Shown: piece after piece, positions 58,137-64,000 of the stretch
Layout of the letters: every line of letters begins with the position of its first letter
How positions within the stretch are numbered: the first letter of the stretch is position 1
Assembly: GCA_964059195.1 (NCBI GenBank)
Contig: CAXKWD010000009.1
Span: 44,177,160-44,241,159 of the forward strand
Direction: 5' to 3'
Length of the DNA: 64,000 nucleotides
Origin: Ectobius pallidus
Lineage: Eukaryota; Arthropoda; Insecta; Blattodea; Ectobiidae
Made by a program: the position numbers and the translations under genes
The notes under the pieces: generated by a model
What the model was told of the DNA's origin: nothing
The model's database searches: none
The model's input: the letters and a program-made list of their open reading frames with translations, nothing else

Positions 58137-59489
58137 CTAGCTTAAAAGGCCCGGCCTCGCCCGGGTTTTTGTTTTATAATTTGGAATTAACTTGATGAAG
58201 GCCTTTCGATTTTCAAACTCTAGGGCCTTGCATAATATGTACGTAGAACTTTAAATGAGGGAGAACGACTTATCACACTCAAACTTTTCCCTCAGAAAAC
58301 GCTAGTTATAGCTTTGTATGACTCACAGAGGATGTCGAATGTTGCATTCCGTAGCTTCTACACACCATGCCTGGGAGGGGTTGAAATAAGAAGAAACATA
58401 AAATCCGATTACATAAGATTGTATTGTCTTTATGGAATTTTTTATTTCTCACTCTCATGTTACCATTCAACCGTTTCGGATATTAAATTAAAAAAAAATA
58501 TATATATATCACTTTCATACTTTCCTCCCCCAAAACCTGGGACATAATATATTGCGGGCATGGGACTGAAAATGTTCCTCCCTATTTTGTCTTCTTGTAG
58601 ATGTTTAGGGCCTATGATAAACATCCTACAGCTATGAGTGACGTATCAGTGGATAGGATATTTTTTACCGACTTCTGATATACCATACTCACTGGCACAC
58701 GCTTAAGCTGTCCTTGCAATACGACCGATTATTCTGCATCAAAATGTGAATTGAGAAAATGATATTTTCCATGTCGAGGGTAGACAAAGTTATGTGACTG
58801 CTTCACATTGTGCTTTATTTTCTTGGATTTCATTCTTCAAGAATTATTTTCACAAATGTATTAATTACATCGATAGCATCAGAATTTAATAAAGCCCAGT
58901 ATTAAGTAGTTCCCAAAGCCCTATGTGAACACTGTAAACAATACATTGTTGTCATGATAACTGAATTGCATTTCATTTTTCAGTATAATATTTTCAGAAA
59001 TTATCTAAATTTTCAAGGGAAGGAGTGGTTTGTTTGAATTTTAGTGTTCACCGCGTTACTTCCCGAGATTAACTGGGTATGTGTGCAAAATTTCGTGCAA
59101 ACTGGTCAAGAAATGTAGATTTGTATAGGGAACATACATCCCCACATACATACATACACACTTTTGATCCGGATTGATTGCAAGACTCACACTTCTTTTT
59201 TGTTGTTGTTTGTTTCGTTATGAAAACATGTGAAAGCGGAACTCTCAAACTGTGAATATGTCACACTTCATTTTCTTTTATTATGTAAACGATTGACAGC
59301 AGAACTTTCTAACTGTGCCTCATTTCACATTTCCGACTTTTCCCGTGGATTTTCCAAAAATTTTCTTTCACACAAACCTTCTCCTGACAATTACGAATGC
59401 AACAGAAAAAAAAATCAGCTAAATCGGTCGAGCCGTTCTCAAGTGATGCGGCAACATACATTTTGGAAACTCTTTTTTATTAATATAGA
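58137..59489 (-). mobile_element. Non-autonomous Helitron, copy 3 with a different 5' part
   Basis: The minus-strand 3' end is hairpin CCCGGGCGAGGCCGGG, spacer and CTAG before host T; its 5' end TCTATATTAATAAAAAAGAG follows host A. From the 3' end to about 59155 it aligns with the two other Helitrons, including GGGAACATACATCCCCACAT. A further segment of about 330 bases (59156-59489) is not in the others and carries AATCGGTCGAGCCGTTCTCA. Frames across it are artefacts. Confidence 0.8.
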
Positions 59490-60590
59490 TTAAAATATGA
59501 ATGATATTCTGTTGTTTCCCATAGAAATAAGAAAACTACTTGCTGTAGTAATGAGCTCACAAAATCCAATCAGAGCAAGAAGTTCTGGGTTCAAATCTCG
59601 AATCTTGTGGCCGATCGATTTTACTTGGATTTTTTTATGGTTTCCTAGTTCGCAGAAATCTAGTTAAAGGTTATATATTTGTGGACGGTGCGTACCAGTT
59701 AGCCCCGTCAATCTAAAAACCTGAATAATTACAATATTAACACATATAATGTGAGAAAGTTTGTGCAACATATTTTGCACAGTTTTTGTGTTGTTTTGAG
59801 GACCCATTAATTCAATATTGTATTTTCTAAGACAGGTCTCTGTGCGTCTGTCTTATGAGCGATTATGTGTATGTTTCTGATCTGCCTGTCGGTGGAACAG
59901 CATAGTTAAAAAAATGATAGATTTTATTAAAATTGAATTTTATATCTTGATCATCTCATTTTATGAGTGTTGACATAATAATAGTGGCAACACATCTGTA
60001 CAATCTCACTGAAACACAGGAAATTATGACACTTTTACCTTTCCATACGTATGCCTCAAAAGTAATTAGTTAAAGTTTAAATTAGCAATATCTACTCCGT
60101 AGCTGATTATGACAATGGACACGTTAGAAGCTTTAATAAGTCAATTATTCTCATTAGCAGTTTGTGTATTGGCCACTATCACCTCTGTGCGAAATCTCAG
60201 AGCACTATTTTAGATGGTGGAAGTGAAGACCGCTCATTCAGTTGTTATTAATGTTGAGGGATGTTGTGACGTTGTGATATGCTCTGAGGTATGCTGGAAG
60301 TCCAACCAATATCGCCGAAGTTGTCCTAAACTTCCTCTATTTCAGTGAGAATTTTATAGCCGTGTTGCCACATTTAAAGAAAAATCAGGCCTCGTACATT
60401 CCGAAAAATCACCATGAATAAGGTTTAATTTGTTTATGAAGATGGAACTGAGTATTTTAGTACAAAGATAAATATTTAGAAAATTATGTCGTTAGAATTA
60501 AAAGTTAAGAGAAGAATATTTTTTCCAGACTGCTGTTTATTTTCATTCTGGGCTCACCAGTTCAGCACAAACTTTATAATAATACGACTG
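59490..60590. other. No gene; weak tRNA-like trace
   Basis: TTCTGGGTTCAAATCTCGAAT near 59582 resembles a B box with a degraded head. Nothing else is supported. Confidence 0.35.
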
Positions 60591-60596
60591 CAGTTT

Positions 60597-61139
60597 ATAC
60601 GCGGTGTTAATAAATAGCACCGAAATACATTACCTGTGTATAGAGGAGATGTAGACAAGCAAGTTTTATTAGGAGATTTTTGGTCGATGGATTCAGTTTT
60701 TTCTGTTATAGCATAAAATCTCCTGGTGCATGGCCGCCACTGACTTCTAACAATTGAAAAAATCCAAAACAAAGAACTTCGTTGTTAACACTGGAGTAAG
60801 GAATTAAGAAACTAATGCAGTGGCTGTGAATCATGTGATCAGTCTGTAAATTTTGCAGATTATGAAAACTCTAAATTGATACAGCTGTTGATAAATGATT
60901 AAGAATCAGGTTTTTATCGATCACTAAGAAGGCGTGAAATCAATTTAATGAAAATGTTAACCTTAATTCGCTTCATTATTGACTTATTAGCACGAAATTG
61001 TAATGTCTTTAATGCCCCGTAGCATACACATTTTACGTCATAGAGCAAAAATCTCCTATTAAAAGTTGCTTGTCTATATCCCCTCTATACACAGGTAAAA
61101 TATTTCGGTATTATTCAATAATTCATTAACACTCTGTAT
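60597..61139. repeat. Inverted repeat pair, ~85-bp arms
   Basis: 60597-60680 (CCGAAATACATTACCTGTGT, ATAGAGGAGATGTAGACAAG, AGGAGATTTTTGG) is matched in inverse orientation by 61046-61139 (CTTGTCTATATCCCCTCTAT, ACACAGGTAAAATATTTCGG). The arms are about 85% alike by eye with about 365 bases between. A MITE or two opposed copies of a small repeat would both fit. Confidence 0.7.
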
Positions 61140-61867
61140 ATTTCAGAGTTCAGAAATAATTCATATGACATGAATTCATATCCGAAGTCTATTTGCTGGC
61201 TGTCCAAATAAGTTATTTTTGTCACCCCAAAATGGTTAGTATCAAAGTCACTCATACCCTTCGTACTGCTATACTTAACTTAATGAGAATTTAATGGGTC
61301 AATTTATAATTATGTAGTAACATTTTTATTTCTGAGAATTCCTTCGGCTAGTGTTTAGGAGAAAGGGACCAAAATTTCCCATACCAGATCACGTTGTGAT
61401 TTGATATGATGATAAGCCTGAAGCTACGATCTCGCGGGAAATCATCTACTGAAATTAGGACCAGAAAAGTTATATTACTTTACGCAGCCTATCCCCCCCC
61501 CCATCCAAATAACAGCAATCATATGCTCAGGCCTACTTTATATTCCACGTGAACAAAAACCTGGGGATTATCCAGCGAGTATGATCTGACTTTTAATACT
61601 TCAACTTGAAGACAAATTCTCCTTCATTAGTAATTACCTCCCGGGCTTCTGGTTTCGTGTAGCATCCAGAAAAGTGTCACCAACTTTAGCTAGGATATCA
61701 CATTCTGTAAGTTTTGTACGGCAACTCTTAGCCTTATACAGTGTTTGTCGCAAGATAAGACAGACTAAAAAGAATTCGGTAGCAATTTATAATGAGAAGT
61801 TAAACCTAAGTGAGCTAAAGAAAACTAATTTAAGGAGGTGATCGGTTGGTGATGGTTTTGTACCGTA
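61140..61867. other. No gene seen
   Basis: A poly(C) run at about 61493-61502. Nothing recognisable. Confidence 0.4.
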
Positions 61868-61945
61868 TAGCCTATCCACCGGTTTAGGTGGCCGAGACGG
61901 TAACGTCTCAGATCCCAAGGCTAGCCAATTTTAACTTGTTTTATT
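61868..61945 (+). repeat. tRNA-like SINE head fragment
   Basis: GGTTTAGGTGGCCGAGACGG then TAACGTCTCAGATCCC and GGCTAGCCAATTTTAAC, related to 3945-4040 but with the middle deleted. Confidence 0.5.
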
Positions 61946-62184
61946 TGAAAATTTGTTTTATTTGACAATTTTCATGGTTACCTAAGTTGTAAGTTGTACA
62001 TTTTACATATGTATGTGTGTAATATATTATGTATATATGTATGCTACGTATTATTTTTAAAGTTTGTGCATACTTTGTTGTTAAATTGTATCTTATAACT
62101 TGTATAATTTTATCATAAGTAATCCCATGAGAGATTACAAATTTATCGATATACTTGCGAGAACGAAGTTCGAGCATATTTATC
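61946..62184. other. No gene seen
   Basis: AT-rich. A 78-codon minus frame at 61941-62177 has no motif. Confidence 0.4.
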
Positions 62185-62728
62185 TGATGAAACTAATAAT
62201 CTCGAGTAGGATTTATTAAGACTATTCCATGAATAAAATGTAACGGATTTTGTAACTAATAATTATTTTCTTACTTTGTTGGCAATATTCTGTCAGCCGC
62301 AAGATCACGGCATACTAAATGAATGAATGGCCCATGAATCGCTTCGATGAATCGATCCGAGTTCCCAATGCTGCCAATCGTGCGCATCATAAGACGGAGG
62401 GCGTCGTGGTAGTTGCTTACACCAGAACGCTATAAAAGCACAAGAACTAGCTTGCACCGAATCGAAATTGTATTTTTAATCAATGGACATTTTCCAAACA
62501 AGTTATGTAGTATAAAATAATGTTTTCTTTCTGTTCATTGGTAGCGTTTATGCCTTATGTTTCCAGAGATAAGCTGACGTTTTATCAGATAAAAATGAAT
62601 CCTTGCATCCGAGGAAGGATATTATAAGGTAAACTCTCTTGATTGGTCTATATCCGAGGAATTGCAACACGTTATTGGTCAATATCAAACATACAGCGTA
62701 TGAATTAAATAGTCATTGCAAATAATTT
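62185..62728 (+). repeat. Unclassified ~540-bp repeat with TATA box, copy B
   Basis: Plus-strand counterpart of 1755-2275; see the shared landmarks there. Here TATAAAAGCACAAGAAC (62432-62448) sits about 25-30 bases before ..GCTTGCACCGAATCG, and CCAAT-type boxes occur further on, so the unit could hold a Pol II promoter. Ends are imprecise: the alignment fades near CTAATAATCTCGAG on the left and AATAGTCAT on the right. Confidence 0.6.
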
Positions 62729-62813
62729 ACTTACGTACTACTACTATTACTACTAAAAATTTGCCGAATTGGATAATTACTTAGCAGTAGTAGATTGACT
62801 TTATAAAATTTGT

Positions 62814-63044
62814 TTGAAGAAGCCTTCAAAATTGTTGTACTCTGATTATTATCTTACCATCATAAAATCCAATAGAAATTTATTTCCTTCAAACATTGAC
62901 AAAATACAAGAAGAAACACCGTATTTACATTTTGCAGAAACAAAATGCAGAACTATTACTGGGCAATTACATGGTCGAAATTATGGTTTGAAACTTTATA
63001 ATATGCCTACTCTTATTGCTGAGAATCTTGATTTTATAATATAG
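62814..63044 (+). other. Unrecognised 76-codon open frame
   Basis: Begins MKKPSKLLYSDYYLTI and ends GLKLYNMPTLIAENLDFII, stop. The KLYNMP..I segment faintly recalls the PRLYN/KLWN..LP motif at the C-terminus of LINE RTs (present as YGPRLYNSI in the 7692-10437 element), so this may be a C-terminal retrotransposon scrap. Chance is equally possible. Confidence 0.25.
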
Positions 63045-63439
63045 TGTCATAAAAATTGACAACTATTTATAGCCTATATGTATTTGTAAATTTCGCTGTT
63101 CTCTCACGAGTTTTCTGGGGGCTTTCAAATAAATTACGTATGAAAGATTTTGTAATGTTTGATAATTTTGTAATTTTTTGTAATAATGAAATCCCAAATA
63201 AATAATTAATATGTAATAATAATTATAAAATTAATATGATATCCTATATCATAATCATCAAATTGAACGTCGGTTGAAATTAACAGTAACCATCACAATC
63301 AACAATAAAAAAACGGATGCACATCGGTAGCTACATGGGCTACTCGTAAACCTAACACATTTGATATCACTTCTCAGTTAAAACGTGTATGAATGAACTT
63401 AAAAGAAAATTATAATCCTATATTGCCGTTTTGGATTAT
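63045..63439. other. No gene seen
   Basis: AT-rich, with AATAATTAATATGTAATAAT-type low complexity at 63195-63235. Confidence 0.45.
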
Positions 63440-63540
63440 TATATGAAATGACCTTTCCTAGGGTATAATTTCTACGTCTCACATTGGGGAAGTGTCAGGT
63501 TCAAATCCCGGGACTGATCATCCCGACTAAGGACTTCGTA
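63440..63540 (+). repeat. tRNA-like SINE fragment
   Basis: A decayed head ending in a good B box (GTCAGGTTCAAATCCCGGGA) and followed by CATCCCGACTAAGGACTTCG. The A box is not recognisable. Confidence 0.45.
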
Positions 63541-64000
63541 TGGTTTCTCAATAAATAAAACATGACCTATGGAAAAAAAATCATTGTTTCCATCTAAATG
63601 CATTGCGTTATTTATTCTTCATTTAATATGTAACTTAGTATATTGTTCCATGTTCTATATATTAAGCTTAGAAAGGGGAAGGATTTTGGAAAAAATTCTC
63701 CTCAAAAGTACATGACACATCAGTATGATTCTTAATATTATCTAGGTCTAATCATTTATTAAAAATACAGTAGTATCTGTATAAAAATAAATAAAACCTA
63801 TGTAAAATTTTGTAAAACTTGAATGAATGGATGAACTACTATTATTGTTGCAAAAAAAAATTACATTATTCGTTCCATGAGTCATTAGGCTGTCCGTGCA
63901 ATAGGTGTGCACAAGCAAAACCAACCACATAAACATACAATTAAAACACACACACAAGCAAACTCACACACCAACAAGACAAAATATAAACATACAATTC
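63541..64000. other. No gene; CA-rich end
   Basis: AT-rich, then a (CA)n-rich stretch at about 63945-63980. The 69-codon minus frame at 63748-63957 has no motif. Confidence 0.45.

Overview
The window is AT-rich, non-coding nuclear DNA from an animal. I found no convincing host protein-coding gene: no long open frame carries a recognisable host domain, and everything recognisable at protein level is reverse transcriptase, endonuclease or transposase debris. The mix of elements fits a large insect genome: EEP-type non-LTR retrotransposons, RTE-like tails, lepidopteran-style Helitrons, Tc1/mariner, hAT and tRNA-derived SINEs, plus a strong excess of the palindrome TAGGCCTA. A cockroach or termite is my guess; that is inference and no single sequence proves it.

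Layout. 1-6 kb: remnants of an interspersed repeat (called R285 here) split by a TATA-bearing repeat, a tRNA-like SINE head and a complete non-autonomous Helitron (4065-5047). 6.8-7.2 kb: a 5'-truncated SINE with a 13-bp target duplication. 7.7-10.4 kb: a 5'-truncated EEP/RT non-LTR retrotransposon on the minus strand, broken by frameshifts. 11.1-12.9 kb: the most striking object, six nearly identical units of about 314 bp, each with a tRNA-like gene, three on the minus strand and three on the plus strand, the block bounded by a 13-bp direct repeat. 13.6 and 27.7-29.2 kb: two more copies of the non-LTR family, sharing a 3'-end stem-loop with the first. 14.6-27.6 kb: mostly featureless, with a Tigger-like candidate, microsatellites, a degenerate GACTTCGTG array and an old, poly(A)-tailed dimer of the 314-bp family.

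29-45 kb: tandem duplications, a full-length SINE (34116-34538), a 62-bp-arm fold-back (35461-35610), two RTE-like 3' fragments (39.6-40.4 and 42.4-43.5 kb) and two more SINEs. 46.3-47.3 kb: a Tc1/mariner-like element with 26-bp identical terminal repeats, decayed transposase DNA and a nested 166-bp RTE fragment. 48.7-56.2 kb: a nested block with a second Helitron, seven units of about 153 bp, R285 units and a terminal hairpin. 57.1-57.6 kb: two hAT-like elements end to end sharing one 8-bp target duplication, present three times. 58.1-59.5 kb: a third Helitron. 60-64 kb: an inverted repeat, a second copy of the TATA-bearing repeat and tRNA-like fragments.

No pathway or operon can be described. 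The coherent story is transposition: LINE-type machinery explains the 9- and 13-bp duplications around the SINEs, the RTE fragment and probably the tRNA-like array, while Helitron, Tc1 and hAT insertions are nested among them. All coordinates and identities were read by eye; divergent boundaries are approximate.
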